Positions 8,913 to 18,540 of a stretch of 64,000 nt of DNA are shown here, piece after piece. Location of the stretch: positions 1-64,000 of the forward strand of contig JAFGMA010000104.1 in assembly GCA_016927835.1 (NCBI GenBank), given 5' to 3'. The notes under the pieces were generated by a model. It was not told the origin of the DNA. It saw only the letters and a program-made list of their open reading frames with translations, and did no database searches. Origin of the DNA: Candidatus Zhuqueibacterota bacterium (lineage in GTDB: Bacteria > Zhuqueibacterota > Zhuqueibacteria > Thermofontimicrobiales > Sulfurfontimicrobiaceae). A program made the translations under genes and the position numbers. Position 1 is the stretch's first letter, and the number at the start of each line of letters is the position of its first letter.

Positions 8913-9017
8913 GAACTGTCATTGCGAGGCGTTTTTTGCCGAAGCAATCTTTTATGTGCTTAACCTCAGGGGATTGCTTCGCTGCACTCCGTTTCGCTCG
9001 CAGTAACATAAAAGTTC
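8913..9017. repeat. Palindromic interspersed repeat (TCATTGCGAGG type)
   Basis: The segment opens with TCATTGCGAGGCG and GAAGCAATCT, and closes with the inverted GATTGCTTCG and TTTCGCTCGCAGTAAC, bounded by GAACT/AGTTC. This is a degenerate copy of the TCATTGCGAGG...GAAGCAATC palindromic repeat seen between genes in many bacterial genomes. It lies between the divergent promoters of the DUF4954-like gene and the acyl carrier protein gene. Confidence 0.65.
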
Positions 9018-9053
9018 AATTTGTGCCCGTGCAAAGTATAACAAATTTTTTAA

Positions 9054-9082
9054 TTGACATTTATATTTAAATATTGTAAATT
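9054..9082 (+). promoter_or_regulatory. Promoter of the ACP-led operon
   Basis: TTGACA (9054-9059) and TAAATT (9077-9082) are separated by 17 bases. The start of transcription would leave a ~195-base leader before the acyl carrier protein gene. Confidence 0.6.
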
Positions 9083-9283
9083 TAAAATTTCATTTTAGAA
9101 TCAATAAAACATAAGACTCTATTGAATTAGATACAATGTTTTTAATAATTCTTTAAAAATTAGAAGCAAATACTTATCCAATCGCAATATCCAAAAACCT
9201 CCATCAGGTGTATCAGCGTATAAATTCGTTCGGATTCGAGGTTTTATTATATAATAATCTTAACAAAAACAAAGGAGTACGTT

Positions 9284-9526
9284 GTGGGTGCCAATGAAGT
9301 CGAAGCGAGAGTAAAGTCAGTGATAGCAACTGTTTTGAAAATCGACAGTGCCGACATTGCAAATGATGCGAATTTCATTTTCGATTTGGGTGCTGATTCC
9401 ATGCAAAGCCTGGAACTGGTTGCTGCGTTTGAAGAAGAGTTCGAAATTGAGTTGGATGAAGACAAAGCGTTGGCGGTGCAGACCGTGTCGGATGCGGTGT
9501 CGTTTATTGAGAGCTATTTGAATTAA
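9284..9526 (+). CDS. Acyl carrier protein
   Basis: An 80-residue acidic four-helix carrier protein. The motif DLGADSMQSLELV contains the Ser (about residue 39) that receives 4'-phosphopantetheine, and FEEEFEIEL follows as in fatty-acid type ACPs. It starts at GTG, with AAAGGAG six bases upstream. It is not beside fatty acid synthesis genes. The genes after it encode an ADP-forming acyl-CoA synthetase, NagB and a left-handed beta-helix protein, so it is probably a specialised carrier that delivers an acyl group to a dedicated pathway; that role is inferred. A small repeat element begins at its stop codon. Confidence 0.92.
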   Translation: MGANEVEARVKSVIATVLKIDSADIANDANFIFDLGADSMQSLELVAAFEEEFEIELDEDKALAVQTVSDAVSFIESYLN

Positions 9527-9688
9527 GATCGAAGATCTGCAAAATAGCTATTTTAAAAATTAATCATGGCTCGACTTCGCTCACCATGAAGTCCTTAGGT
9601 TATAATTATCAATTAATTAAGCGAAACTTCATCCTGGGCGAAGTCGAAGGATAAACTAGGCTCATTTTGCAGAACTCTGAATTAAGAT
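9519..9688. mobile_element. MITE-like palindromic insertion with direct repeats
   Basis: The identical 11-mer TGAATTAAGAT occurs at 9519-9529 and 9678-9688. Inside it lie perfect 10-bp inverted ends TCTGCAAAAT (9536-9545) and ATTTTGCAGA (9664-9673). Further in are longer inverted arms of the TCGACTTCGCTCA / TGGGCGAAGTCGA type (9571-9592 and 9626-9646). Direct repeats around inverted ends suggest a non-autonomous element that duplicated its target. The left direct repeat contains the ACP stop codon and the right one lies just before the RBS of the next gene. Confidence 0.6.
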
Positions 9689-9702
9689 TCGTAAGGAGAA
9701 AA

Positions 9703-11835
9703 ATGTTTGAGAGCGTAGCGAATAATCCGAAGAACCTGAAGCACATTTTCTATCCTGATTCGATTGCCGTTATTGGGGCGAATAAAATAAAGGGTACTGT
9801 CCCATGTGATATTCTGCTCAATATATTGGGTGCCAATTTTCAAGGCGTGGTGTACCCGGTCAGCCCGCGGGAAAAATATATTGCGTGCATCAAATCGTAT
9901 AAATATGTTATTGATATCGAAGATCCGGTTGAATTGGCGGTGCTGGTATTCCCCAGTTCAGTTTGTCACCTGGCATTGGAGCAATGTGGTCAAAAAGGCA
10001 TCAAAGCTGCAATAATCATTTCTGCCGGATTCAAAGAGACCGGTTCCGCCGGAATGGAACGAGAGGAAGTGCTGAAGGCGATCGCAAAGAAGTATAATAT
10101 TTCTTTTATTGGTCCCAATTGTCTTGGCGTGATCAATACCGATCCCGGGGCGATGCTCAATGCTTCATTTGCCAGAAAAATGCCGGAACAGGGTCCCATC
10201 GCCTTCCTTTCGCAGAGCGGTGCGTTGTGCACAGCAGTCCTCGACTATGCACGAACCAAGCATATCGGATTTTCCAAATTCGTCAGTTTCGGAAATAAGG
10301 CGGATATCAGCGAAATCGATCTGCTGTACTATCTAAAAGACGATCCGAAAACAAAGGTAATTTTAATTTACCTGGAAGAAATCAGCGATGGTCCTGCCCT
10401 GATGAAAGCGGCACAGGATGTGATTCGAGACAGCGGCAAACCGATTCTTGCACTAAAATCGGGGCGTACCTCCGAAGGCGCGTCGGCAGCAGCATCCCAC
10501 ACAGGATCACTTGCAGCCAGCGATGCGATCTGTGATGCAGCATTCAAGCAAGCCGGTATCATTCGCTGTGATGATATCGAAGAAATGTTTAATATTGCCA
10601 TCGCCATGACGTATCAGCCGTTACCCCGGAATAACCGAATTGCCATTGTCACCAATGCCGGCGGTCCCGGCGTTTTAACCACGGATGCAGCTATCAAGAA
10701 AGGATTGAAGCTGGCGAAGTTTTCGGAAAACACCTCACTTACGCTTAAAAAGAGCCTTCCTAAAACCGCCAATACCAAAAATCCGGTCGACGTCATCGGC
10801 GATGCCCGTGCTGACCGCTATAACGTGGCGGTATCGAGTGCGCTGAAAGATCCGAATGTGGACGGTGTGTTCGTTATTTTGACCCCGCAATCGATGACGG
10901 ATATCGAAACAATCGCTCGCGAGGTATGCAAAATCGCCGGGCAAAGCGAAAAGCCGCTTTATGCGTCTTTCATGGGCGAAGCCGATGTTGCCACCGGCAT
11001 CAAAATCCTGCAGCGAAACAAGATACCACATTATGTCCTTCCTGAATCGATGTGTCATGCCTTTGCCATTGCATACCAATTCGGGGTGCAATTGACTCAG
11101 CAGAAAAATGGTTTTCAGGAATTTTCAGATGTTGACAAATCCCGAGCGCAAGATTTCTTAAATCAAGCCTTGAATGAGGAGAAGACCTACCTGCCGGAAG
11201 ATGAAACGGTCCGCATTCTCGAAGCTTACGGGCTGCCGGTTGTACCGAATGGATTGGCTGCCACCAGCGAAGCCGCCGTGGGTATCGCCCAAAAAATCGG
11301 GTATCCGGTGGTGATGAAAATTATGTCTGAAGATATTGTGCATAAATTTGATGTTCAGGGTATTGTTCTGAATATTCAATCATCACGCGAAGCGGAAAAT
11401 GCCTTTAACACGATAATATCCAATGTACAGCAGCATCTGCCCACTGCCAGAATAAAAGGTGTTCTTGTGGAAGAAATGATTCCTTCGGGACAGGAAGTCA
11501 TACTCGGCGTAAAACGAGATCCTGCTTTCGGACCGGTGATCATGTTCGGTCTGGGCGGGATTTTCGTGGAGGTTTTCAAAGATGTCAATTTCAAAATTGC
11601 ACCGGTTGATAGAACAGCCGCACGAGCCATGATCGACGAAATCAAGGCGTCAGCTATTCTCACCGGAACTCGCGGAGTAACTCCGCGGGATATCGAAAGC
11701 CTCCAGACCTGCATTCAAAGATTATCACAACTGGCGGTTGAATGCCCTCAAATCAAAGAACTCGACATCAATCCCCTGATCGTTCTGGAAAAAGATAACG
11801 GTTGTTTTGTGGCTGATGCCAAAATAATGCTTTAG
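9703..11835 (+). CDS. ADP-forming acyl-CoA synthetase (fused alpha-beta)
   Basis: A ~710-residue NDP-forming acyl-CoA synthetase, which interconverts acyl-CoA, ADP and phosphate with acid, CoA and ATP. The N-terminal CoA-binding Rossmann domain ([15 protein letters not shown]) and ligase domains ([12 protein letters not shown], then the phospho-His loop [11 protein letters not shown]) precede a C-terminal ATP-grasp domain ([37 protein letters not shown]). All parts are present and normal in length. The ATG at 9703 is preferred, with AAGGAG 4 bases upstream; an upstream TTG at 9667 lies in the repeat element. It may serve ATP formation from acetate or another short acid, or supply acyl groups in this cluster. 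The substrate is not readable. Confidence 0.88.
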   Translation: MFESVANNPKNLKHIFYPDSIAVIGANKIKGTVPCDILLNILGANFQGVVYPVSPREKYIACIKSYKYVIDIEDPVELAVLVFPSSVCHLALEQCGQKGIKAAIIISAGFKETGSAGMEREEVLKAIAKKYNISFIGPNCLGVINTDPGAMLNASFARKMPEQGPIAFLSQSGALCTAVLDYARTKHIGFSKFVSFGNKADISEIDLLYYLKDDPKTKVILIYLEEISDGPALMKAAQDVIRDSGKPILALKSGRTSEGASAAASHTGSLAASDAICDAAFKQAGIIRCDDIEEMFNIAIAMTYQPLPRNNRIAIVTNAGGPGVLTTDAAIKKGLKLAKFSENTSLTLKKSLPKTANTKNPVDVIGDARADRYNVAVSSALKDPNVDGVFVILTPQSMTDIETIAREVCKIAGQSEKPLYASFMGEADVATGIKILQRNKIPHYVLPESMCHAFAIAYQFGVQLTQQKNGFQEFSDVDKSRAQDFLNQALNEEKTYLPEDETVRILEAYGLPVVPNGLAATSEAAVGIAQKIGYPVVMKIMSEDIVHKFDVQGIVLNIQSSREAENAFNTIISNVQQHLPTARIKGVLVEEMIPSGQEVILGVKRDPAFGPVIMFGLGGIFVEVFKDVNFKIAPVDRTAARAMIDEIKASAILTGTRGVTPRDIESLQTCIQRLSQLAVECPQIKELDINPLIVLEKDNGCFVADAKIML

Positions 11836-11855
11836 AAAAACAAGGAGACCTGAGA

Positions 11856-12668
11856 ATGAGAATATTAATTCACGATAATTACCAGTCTTTGAGCAAATGG
11901 GTGGCTTATTATATTTCCAGCAAAATCAAGGCTGCAAAACCAACCGCTGAAAAGCCATTCGTATTGGGGCTTCCAACGGGTTCCTCGCCTGAAGGAACCT
12001 ATCAGGAACTGGTTGAATTGTATAAGGAAGGAAAGGTATCCTTCCAAAATGTTGTCACCTTCAACATGGATGAATATGTCGGCATTCCGGAAAATCACCC
12101 GCAGAGCTATCATCATTTTATGTGGAGCCATCTTTTCAGTCACGTTGATATTCCGAGGGAAAATATTAACATCCTAGATGGCAATGCGCCTGACCTCGAT
12201 CAAGAGTGCTTGCTGTATGAAGAGAAAATTAAAAAAGTCGGTGGGATCGATCTCTTCCTGGGCGGAATTGGACCGGACGGGCATATTGCTTTCAACGAAC
12301 CCTGTTCATCGCTGTCTTCAAGGACGCGTGTAAAAACACTGACTTATGATACAATTGTCGCCAATTCACGCTTTTTCGATTCTGATATCAATAAGGTTCC
12401 CAAAACAGCGCTAACCGTTGGTGTGGGAACCGTTATGGACGCGCGCGAAGTGGTGATTATCATAAGTGGATTCAACAAAGCAAGGGCATTGCAGAAGGTT
12501 GTCGAAGAAGGTGTGAATCATATGTGGACTGTCTCCATGCTGCAACTTCATCGCCGCGGAATGATCGTTTGCGATACCGATTCAACCATGGAATTAAAAG
12601 TTGCAACCGTCAAATATTTTAAAGATATTGAGAAATATGCCCTCGATCATTTGCCAAAAATAGACTGA
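11856..12668 (+). CDS. nagB: Glucosamine-6-phosphate deaminase (NagB-like)
   Basis: A 270-residue protein matching NagB over its length. NagB converts glucosamine-6-phosphate to fructose-6-phosphate and ammonia in the cytoplasm. Visible motifs are [12 protein letters not shown] (phosphate binding), [10 protein letters not shown] with the catalytic Asp, [14 protein letters not shown] with the catalytic His region, and [22 protein letters not shown] precedes the ATG by nine bases. The 20-base spacing to the previous gene and 10 bases to the next suggest one operon with ACP, the acyl-CoA synthetase and the DUF4954-like protein, and link the cluster to amino-sugar metabolism. Confidence 0.92.
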   Translation: MRILIHDNYQSLSKWVAYYISSKIKAAKPTAEKPFVLGLPTGSSPEGTYQELVELYKEGKVSFQNVVTFNMDEYVGIPENHPQSYHHFMWSHLFSHVDIPRENINILDGNAPDLDQECLLYEEKIKKVGGIDLFLGGIGPDGHIAFNEPCSSLSSRTRVKTLTYDTIVANSRFFDSDINKVPKTALTVGVGTVMDAREVVIIISGFNKARALQKVVEEGVNHMWTVSMLQLHRRGMIVCDTDSTMELKVATVKYFKDIEKYALDHLPKID

Positions 12669-12678
12669 GACTATAAAA

Positions 12679-14658
12679 ATGGAATTCAGAAAATTAACCA
12701 ATTCAGAAATTGATGTATTGGAAAAACAGGGATGTCGGGCGCAAGACTGGGATTCCGTCTCTGTGAAGGAAGGCTTCAAGCCCGATCCAGTCGAAAATGT
12801 CCATTTCAGCGGCAAAATTCGATTGGGAACCTTCGAGCATCCGGTGCAAATTGACGAAGGGATTTCCGTACCCGCCGGCATTTATCGCTGCACTATTCAG
12901 GATTGCACGATCGGCGATGATGTGCATATTTCTGATGTTAAGCATCTCGTGCGATATGACATTGCAGATAATGTGATTATTGAAAATATCGGTTCCATCG
13001 TCGCGGCAGGCGAAAGCGCTTTTGGCAACGGTACAGAACTGGAAATCATCAATGAAGGCGGGGGGCGAGAGCTGTGCATGTTCGACAGGATGTCTGCCCA
13101 AATTGCCTACATCATCGCCAACTACCGTCACGATGAAACACTCATCGCCAGACTGAATGAGATGATTCAATCCTACGTTGCATCTAAAAAAGCAACCCGT
13201 GGCAGACTGGATTCAGGGGTGCGGATTGAAAATTGTACTCAGATTCGCAATGTGAATATTGGTGAGGGCGCGGAAATCAGGGGGGCGCTGCGCCTGAGTG
13301 AAGGGACGATATCGAGCACCAAAGCTGATCCGGCGCGAATCGGCGAGGGCGTAATTGCCAGCGATTTCATTTTGCTTACCGGCTCCGTCGTCGATGGTGG
13401 TGCAATGCTTTCCCGCTGTTTTGTAGGGCAGGGCGTGCAAATCGGCAAGCAATATTCCGCAGAGAATTCAGCATTTTTTGCCAATAGCGAAGGTTTTCAC
13501 GGAGAAGCTTGCAGCATCTTCGCTGGTCCATACACCGTGACGCACCATAAATCGACACTCCTGATCGCCGGTCAATACTCATTTTATAACGCAGGAAGCG
13601 GCACCAATGAAAGCAATCACATGTACAAATTAGGCCCGGTGCACCAGGGGATTCTCGAACGTGGCTCCAAAACGGGTTCATTCTCCTATTTGTTATGGCC
13701 CTGCCGAATCGGTGCCTTCACTGCTGTTATTGGTAAACATACATCGAATTTTGATACGTCAAATTTGCCCTTCTCTTATATCACTGAAGAACGCGGCAAG
13801 AGCATTCTGACCCCAGCGATGAATTTGTTTACCGTGGGAATCCGCCGTGATAGCGCCAAATGGAAGGCGCGCGATCGACGCAAGGCACAGGAAAAATTCG
13901 ATTTGATCCATTTTGAATTGTTCAATCCTTACATCATGGAGAAGATTGTACAGGGAATAGAGATTTTAAAATCGCTCTATGAGAATGCCTCCAGGGAGCA
14001 GGAACTTGTCAGCTATAAAGGCATTTTCATCAAGCGACTCATGTTGAAAACCTGTGCCAAATATTACGAAATGGCGATAGCTATTTTTATCGGTACCGAA
14101 ATGATGAAGCGTCTCGGTGAAATGAAGTTTATGCCATCTCTTGAAGAAATCCGTATGAAGCTTGCACCGCGCGATGTTGCCGGAAGCGGAAGATGGGTGG
14201 ATGTCGCGGGGATGCTCGCACCATCCGGCAGCCTGGAACTGCTGTTCGACGCCGTGCGCAGTGGGAGAATCGAATCGATTGATGAAATGCAGGAGCAGTT
14301 GAAGCTGCTACATGGCGCGTACGACGATGCCGCCTGGAATTGGTGCCTGGATTTAATACACATGCACCTGGGCATCGATATTGAGCATATTACACTGGAA
14401 CACCTGCGCAAAATCATCTCCGATTGGAAAATCAATTCGCTGAAACTCAATAATATGATCCTCAAAGATGCAGAGAAGGAATTCGATTCCAGCAGTATGA
14501 TCGGATTTGGCATCGACGGAGATGATGCGATAAAAATAAAGGATTTTACCGCGGTGCGCGGCAGCTTTGAAGCGAATAAATTTGTCGCCGAACTCAAGAA
14601 GGAATCGGAAAATATCGAGCAGCGCGCGCATAGGCTGTTGACGCTGCTTGAAGGCTGA
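12679..14658 (+). CDS. DUF4954-like left-handed beta-helix protein
   Basis: A 659-residue protein of the same family as the gene at 6549-8591. An N-terminal ~50 residues (FRKLTNSEIDVLEKQGC, QDWDSV) is followed by a long hexapeptide-like left-handed beta-helix (CTIGDDVHISDVKHLVRYD, CTQIRNVNIGEGAEIRGAL), then LINEGGGRE-like and GSFSYLLWPCRIGAF segments, and a mostly helical C-terminal third. The fold is that of acyl- and nucleotidyl-transferases, but no catalytic residues are assigned and the family is uncharacterised. It follows nagB by 10 bases. With ACP and an acyl-CoA synthetase in the same operon, acyl transfer to an amino sugar is a plausible role, which is speculation. Confidence 0.8.
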   Translation: MEFRKLTNSEIDVLEKQGCRAQDWDSVSVKEGFKPDPVENVHFSGKIRLGTFEHPVQIDEGISVPAGIYRCTIQDCTIGDDVHISDVKHLVRYDIADNVIIENIGSIVAAGESAFGNGTELEIINEGGGRELCMFDRMSAQIAYIIANYRHDETLIARLNEMIQSYVASKKATRGRLDSGVRIENCTQIRNVNIGEGAEIRGALRLSEGTISSTKADPARIGEGVIASDFILLTGSVVDGGAMLSRCFVGQGVQIGKQYSAENSAFFANSEGFHGEACSIFAGPYTVTHHKSTLLIAGQYSFYNAGSGTNESNHMYKLGPVHQGILERGSKTGSFSYLLWPCRIGAFTAVIGKHTSNFDTSNLPFSYITEERGKSILTPAMNLFTVGIRRDSAKWKARDRRKAQEKFDLIHFELFNPYIMEKIVQGIEILKSLYENASREQELVSYKGIFIKRLMLKTCAKYYEMAIAIFIGTEMMKRLGEMKFMPSLEEIRMKLAPRDVAGSGRWVDVAGMLAPSGSLELLFDAVRSGRIESIDEMQEQLKLLHGAYDDAAWNWCLDLIHMHLGIDIEHITLEHLRKIISDWKINSLKLNNMILKDAEKEFDSSSMIGFGIDGDDAIKIKDFTAVRGSFEANKFVAELKKESENIEQRAHRLLTLLEG

Positions 14659-14697
14659 TTGCCAGGGATTTTTGCTTTCATTAACAGCTTTTTTTTA
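14651..14697 (+). terminator. Possible intrinsic terminator of the ACP-nagB operon
   Basis: AAGGCTG (14651-14657) can pair with CAGCTTT (14685-14691) across a 27-base loop, and a run of T follows to 14696. The stem overlaps the stop codon and is weak, so this is tentative. Confidence 0.35.
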
Positions 14698-14985
14698 CTC
14701 ACACGACCAGGAGAGCGCGCGAAAAGAGTTCGGGAAAATCGTTGCGTTTGCGCTCCTGTCCTCAATGGTCACATTCATACCATTAATAGTCATACGCCCT
14801 CAGAATTAGCAGCATCTGAACCTGCTTAATAACCGCATTATATTGATACATGTTTATTTCAAAAATGTGCGATCCGGCGCATGTTTCACCCATATCAGGT
14901 AATTCAACCGTCTGGTAGGGAGCATTTGGGCACTTGAAATGATGGTATTTTTATTGCAAGCATCTGCTGATTGATCAAATATTTA
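14698..14985. other. Intergenic region without recognised gene
   Basis: No gene is supported here. A long antisense frame that enters it from the previous gene has no RBS and is a shadow. The right end holds the promoter of the next gene. Confidence 0.5.
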
Positions 14986-15014
14986 TTGACATTAATTTCT
15001 TTTCTTTCTATATT
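14986..15014 (+). promoter_or_regulatory. Promoter of the SANT-like gene
   Basis: TTGACA (14986-14991), a 17-base spacer and TATATT (15009-15014) form a near-consensus sigma-70 promoter 36 bases before the start codon at 15051. Confidence 0.8.
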
Positions 15015-15050
15015 AAACGAACAAGTTGTTAAAACATAAGGGGGTATACT

Positions 15051-15446
15051 ATGGCAAAAGCCTGGACTCGCGAAGAAGAAGCGTATCTTTACCAGAATTA
15101 CAACGCAATGACAAACGCTCAATTGGCGGATTTATTCGGGGTTACACCCAAAGCGATCAGCCATAAGATGCGGCGTCTTCGCGATCGTGCTCGGAGAGAG
15201 GCGGAAAAACGGGAACGCGCGCGGATTGAATTCCAGCGCCAGCAGAAACAAGCAGCGCAAAAGGAAGAAGCGCTTTACCTCGAAGAAGAAGTTTGCGAGC
15301 CGCTGAATTTACCGAAAATTCGGTTATTTGAAAAGCGGATCGATATCGACGGACATGCTATCAGCCTGATTTCGACGGGTTTCTTTGTAAAAACCGAAGC
15401 CGGCTGGACACCAATCATGATGAAAAAAAGAAAGCTGTACCAGTAA
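15051..15446 (+). CDS. Small Myb/SANT-like DNA-binding protein
   Basis: A 131-residue protein. The N-terminus (residues 3-47) is a Myb/SANT-like helix-turn-helix: WTREEEAYLYQNYNAMT, then ADLFGVTPKAISHKMRRLR as a recognition-helix segment. A highly charged helical stretch (RRAEAEKRERARIEFQR-like) follows, and a C-terminal ~40-residue beta-rich part. This N-terminal pattern occurs in phage-like and chromosomal regulators that bind DNA. It has its own strong promoter and a good RBS (AAGGGGG). The target is unknown; autoregulation or a nucleoid role are possible. Confidence 0.65.
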   Translation: MAKAWTREEEAYLYQNYNAMTNAQLADLFGVTPKAISHKMRRLRDRARREAEKRERARIEFQRQQKQAAQKEEALYLEEEVCEPLNLPKIRLFEKRIDIDGHAISLISTGFFVKTEAGWTPIMMKKRKLYQ

Positions 15447-15725
15447 TTTTCCTCATTCCCCGAGTACCTGCCATAGCTTATTCTTTATTGTTGCTTCTCT
15501 GCCACAGAATCCCTCAATTACTGGTTCACGAACTCGAGTTTGGGCTCCAGGAGGTATTACAAATCAAGAAAACAACCATTAACTAAGCCATTGTGCCACA
15601 TATCTATTTTCTGATTGATTTTTAATCAGTTAGGAGAAATTGATCTACTGACGGCTCTTATACCAAATTAAATTGATACAACAAAACAATTGAATCCGGT
15701 GATACCCCTGGTAGAAAGGATATCG

Positions 15726-17447
15726 ATGAGCGCTCTATTTCAATTTTCGCAGCGAGGCAGTATCCGGTTGTTGATACTGGTGTTAGCGCTGTCACTGGCG
15801 CAGATGAATTATGCTGCTTCACCGAAGCCGGTGCGCGGTAAAAACGGAATGGTGGTCACATCTCATCCGTTAGCATCCAAAATTGGCAGCGAAATTTTGA
15901 AGGCTGGTGGAAACGCGGTTGATGCGGCGGTTGCGGTTGGGTACGCTTTGGCGGTTGTTTTTCCCACCGCAGGAAATCTCGGGGGCGGCGGATTCATGGT
16001 CATACGATTTCCGGATGGTTCGTCTACTTCAATCGATTTCCGGGAGAAAGCTCCAATGCTGGCAACGCGCGATATGTACCTCGATAGCACAGGTGAGATC
16101 ATCCCGGATAAAAGCACGCTTGGCTATTGGGCTTGCGGTGTACCCGGTTCGGTTGCCGGACTCAATTATGCGCTCGAAAAATATGGTACAATGCGTCTGA
16201 AAAAGGTGATCGCGCCGGCAATTGAGATAGCCAGCCATGGTTTTCCTGTAAGTTGTACGTTTCATAAAAACCTGGTTTTTCTGGCACCTGTATTTAAACA
16301 ATTTCCCGCATCAGCAAAAGCATTTTTGAAGCAGGGGCAACCTTATGCGGAAGGGGAGCTATTCGTACAAAAAGATCTTGCCCGCACCTTGAAGCGTATT
16401 GCCAAAAAGGGAACTGATGCTTTCTATCGGGGCAAAATCGCGGAGCTGATTGTCGCTGAAATGCAAAAACACCACGGATTGATCACCGTGGAAGATCTCG
16501 CTGCCTACGCGCCAAAAGAAAGACCAACGGTAACAGGCAGCTACCGCGATTATGAGGTGATTTCCATGGGACCACCGAGTTCCGGCGGGATCGCTATCAT
16601 CCAATTGCTGAATATTCTTGAAGCATTCGATTTGCGGCACTCAGGCTTCAATTCATCCCGCTATGTTCATGTCCTCGCTGAAGGATTGCGCAGGGTGTAC
16701 GCCGACCGGGCAACGTATCTCGGTGATCCGGATTTTTGGGATGTGCCGGTGCAAGGCTTGATTTCAAAAGCATACGCGGAGAAGCTGCGCGAAGGGATCG
16801 ATCCTTTGTGTGCCACGCCATCGTGCGATATTTCCGCAGGCTCACCGCAAATTTATGAAAGCGACCAGACCACGCATTATTCGGTTATCGATAAAAATCA
16901 TCTGGCGGTTGCAGTAACGACGACGATTAATTCAGGCTACGGCTCAAAGGTTGTTATCGAAGGCGCCGGATTTTTGATGAATAATGAAATGGATGATTTC
17001 AGCGCCAAACCGAATACACCCAATTTATACGGCCTGGTCGGAGGGGAAGCCAATGCAATTGCCCCTGAGAAACGTATGCTCTCCTCGATGAGTCCGACTA
17101 TCATCGCCAACGACGGGAAGCCATTTATGGTTCTGGGCGCAATGGGCGGCTCCGCGATCATCACGTCGGTTGCGCAATGTATTCTGAATGTTGTTGAACA
17201 TGATATGAATATTCAGGAAGCCGTGGATGCCCCGAGAATTCATGAGCAATGGCTGCCGGATGAAATTGTATATGAGGAGCGCGGTCTGGCGTTCGATGTC
17301 CTGGAAAATCTCCGGAAAATGGGACATACCCTAAGCGAAACCCACAACTACCGCGCCGAGGTAAACGCAATTCTGATATGTCCCCGTACGAGCACCCTTT
17401 ACGGCGCGGCAGATTCGCGATACGATGGCTGTGCAGAAGCATTTTAG
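15726..17447 (+). CDS. ggt: Gamma-glutamyltransferase
   Basis: A ~573-residue gamma-glutamyltransferase, which hydrolyses or transfers the gamma-glutamyl group of glutathione and related peptides in the periplasm. It has a signal peptide (LLILVLALSLAQMNYAAS). The large subunit carries GGNAVDAAVAVGYALAVV and GNLGGGGFMV. The autoprocessing site is Thr in SDQTTHYSVIDK, giving the N-terminal nucleophile of the small subunit, where MLSSMSPTI and GAMGGSAIITSV follow as in the family. The ATG at 15726 is chosen because GAAAGG lies seven bases upstream; the frame extends to a TTG at 15690 without an RBS. It may be followed by the CPBP protease gene, 84 bases on. Confidence 0.92.
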   Translation: MSALFQFSQRGSIRLLILVLALSLAQMNYAASPKPVRGKNGMVVTSHPLASKIGSEILKAGGNAVDAAVAVGYALAVVFPTAGNLGGGGFMVIRFPDGSSTSIDFREKAPMLATRDMYLDSTGEIIPDKSTLGYWACGVPGSVAGLNYALEKYGTMRLKKVIAPAIEIASHGFPVSCTFHKNLVFLAPVFKQFPASAKAFLKQGQPYAEGELFVQKDLARTLKRIAKKGTDAFYRGKIAELIVAEMQKHHGLITVEDLAAYAPKERPTVTGSYRDYEVISMGPPSSGGIAIIQLLNILEAFDLRHSGFNSSRYVHVLAEGLRRVYADRATYLGDPDFWDVPVQGLISKAYAEKLREGIDPLCATPSCDISAGSPQIYESDQTTHYSVIDKNHLAVAVTTTINSGYGSKVVIEGAGFLMNNEMDDFSAKPNTPNLYGLVGGEANAIAPEKRMLSSMSPTIIANDGKPFMVLGAMGGSAIITSVAQCILNVVEHDMNIQEAVDAPRIHEQWLPDEIVYEERGLAFDVLENLRKMGHTLSETHNYRAEVNAILICPRTSTLYGAADSRYDGCAEAF

Positions 17448-17531
17448 GATCGATGCAAAATACGTGATGTCGTGAATAGGGAATAGCAGTCATATTTTCA
17501 ATTTCAAACAGAGGTTTTAAATCAGGAAAAA

Positions 17532-18287
17532 ATGGCAAAAGGCACGAAGTTCGCATATTTTAAATCCACAAAACACCCATTTTATGGATTTCTCAGCGTG
17601 TTGCCGGTTCTGGTATTTTACGAATTGATTGCGCTCAATTTGAACCAAAACGAGCAATTCGGAATTCGGAACGCGGCTGATGTGCTGCTTAAAGAATTTG
17701 TTTTCAGGCAGCTTATGTCATGGTTCGGCATCCACAGGCTTTTTGCTTATGGATTGGTGATATTGATCGTCTTATCCATCATATTCTGGAAAAAATATAA
17801 ATCAGACGACTTGAGCATCCGTGCGGGCTATTTTATTGGGATGTTTTTGGAGAGTCTCGCCTATGCGTTTTTTCTCGGACCTGTAGTCAGCCGGCTCACT
17901 TTCATTCTTCAATTTCAGTTGCTTAACCTTTCGATTACGCCGATGCAACTGGATTTGCCGCATCAGGTTATGCTTTCACTGGGGGCAGGCTTTTATGAGG
18001 AGCTATTTTTCAGAGTGATTCTGCTGTCGGGAAGTGCTTATGTTTTTATGAAATTGCTGAATCTCAATAAAACCTCGTCTTTTATTTTGGCAGCATTAAT
18101 TTCATCGGTTGCTTTTTCATACTTTCATTACATCGGTCCTCTGGCTGATACATTAACGCTCCAATCATTCATGTTTCGATTCTTCGCGGGAATTTTCTTC
18201 GCCATCCTCTATGTTTTGCGCGGTTTCGGTATCGTTGTCTACACGCACGCGCTATACGATCTGATGCTCGTATTGTACGGTGTTTGA
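17532..18287 (+). CDS. CPBP family intramembrane metalloprotease
   Basis: A 251-residue multi-pass membrane protein of the CPBP/CAAX (Abi) protease family. The three conserved motifs are seen in order: GFYEELFFRV (EExxxR, about residue 153), FSYFHYIG (FxxxH, about 196) and YTHALYDLM (HxxxD, about 237). At least six hydrophobic segments surround them. Members cleave or process membrane-bound peptides; the substrate here is unknown. RBS AGGA lies 5 bases before the ATG. It lies between ggt and a repeat element. Confidence 0.88.
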   Translation: MAKGTKFAYFKSTKHPFYGFLSVLPVLVFYELIALNLNQNEQFGIRNAADVLLKEFVFRQLMSWFGIHRLFAYGLVILIVLSIIFWKKYKSDDLSIRAGYFIGMFLESLAYAFFLGPVVSRLTFILQFQLLNLSITPMQLDLPHQVMLSLGAGFYEELFFRVILLSGSAYVFMKLLNLNKTSSFILAALISSVAFSYFHYIGPLADTLTLQSFMFRFFAGIFFAILYVLRGFGIVVYTHALYDLMLVLYGV

Positions 18288-18320
18288 ATGTAAACCAACA
18301 TTCTATTCCATTTCAACAAA

Positions 18321-18388
18321 AGCTTCATCATGAGCGAATTCGAAGTATAGCGTAAAACAAGGAGTTGTCACCATTTCGGGATGAAGCT
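18321..18388. repeat. Degenerate palindromic repeat (GAGCGAAGTCGAAG type)
   Basis: AGCTTCATC (18321-18329) and GATGAAGCT (18380-18388) are perfect inverted arms. The left arm continues as ATGAGCGAATTCGAAG, a degraded copy of the CTTCATCCTGGGCGAAGTCGAAG arm at 9626-9650. Confidence 0.55.
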
Positions 18389-18495
18389 AAATTGATATCT
18401 AATTCAGGTGATTGCCGCCGCGTGAATCCGAATAAAAAAAACTAAGTCACCGAATATTAAATTTTATCATTGATTGCATTTCTTCGAAAAATTTC

Positions 18496-18524
18496 TTGAC
18501 ATTTTATGAAATAATATGTATATT
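18496..18524 (+). promoter_or_regulatory. Promoter of the microcompartment regulator
   Basis: TTGACA (18496-18501), a 17-base spacer and TATATT (18519-18524) make a consensus-like promoter 66 bases before the DeoR-family start codon. It may be the main promoter of the whole microcompartment operon. Confidence 0.8.
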
Positions 18525-18540
18525 TGTGCTTCATACACAT

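Noticed and set aside
8913-9017. Intrinsic terminator between the divergent DUF4954-like and ACP genes
   Set aside because: The palindrome has no U tract and the two genes diverge, so no terminator is expected; the sequence matches an interspersed repeat instead.
14064-14765. 233-codon minus-strand frame extending beyond the DUF4954-like gene
   Set aside because: Mostly antisense to the beta-helix gene, Ser-rich shadow translation, no RBS; the extra part lies in non-coding sequence.
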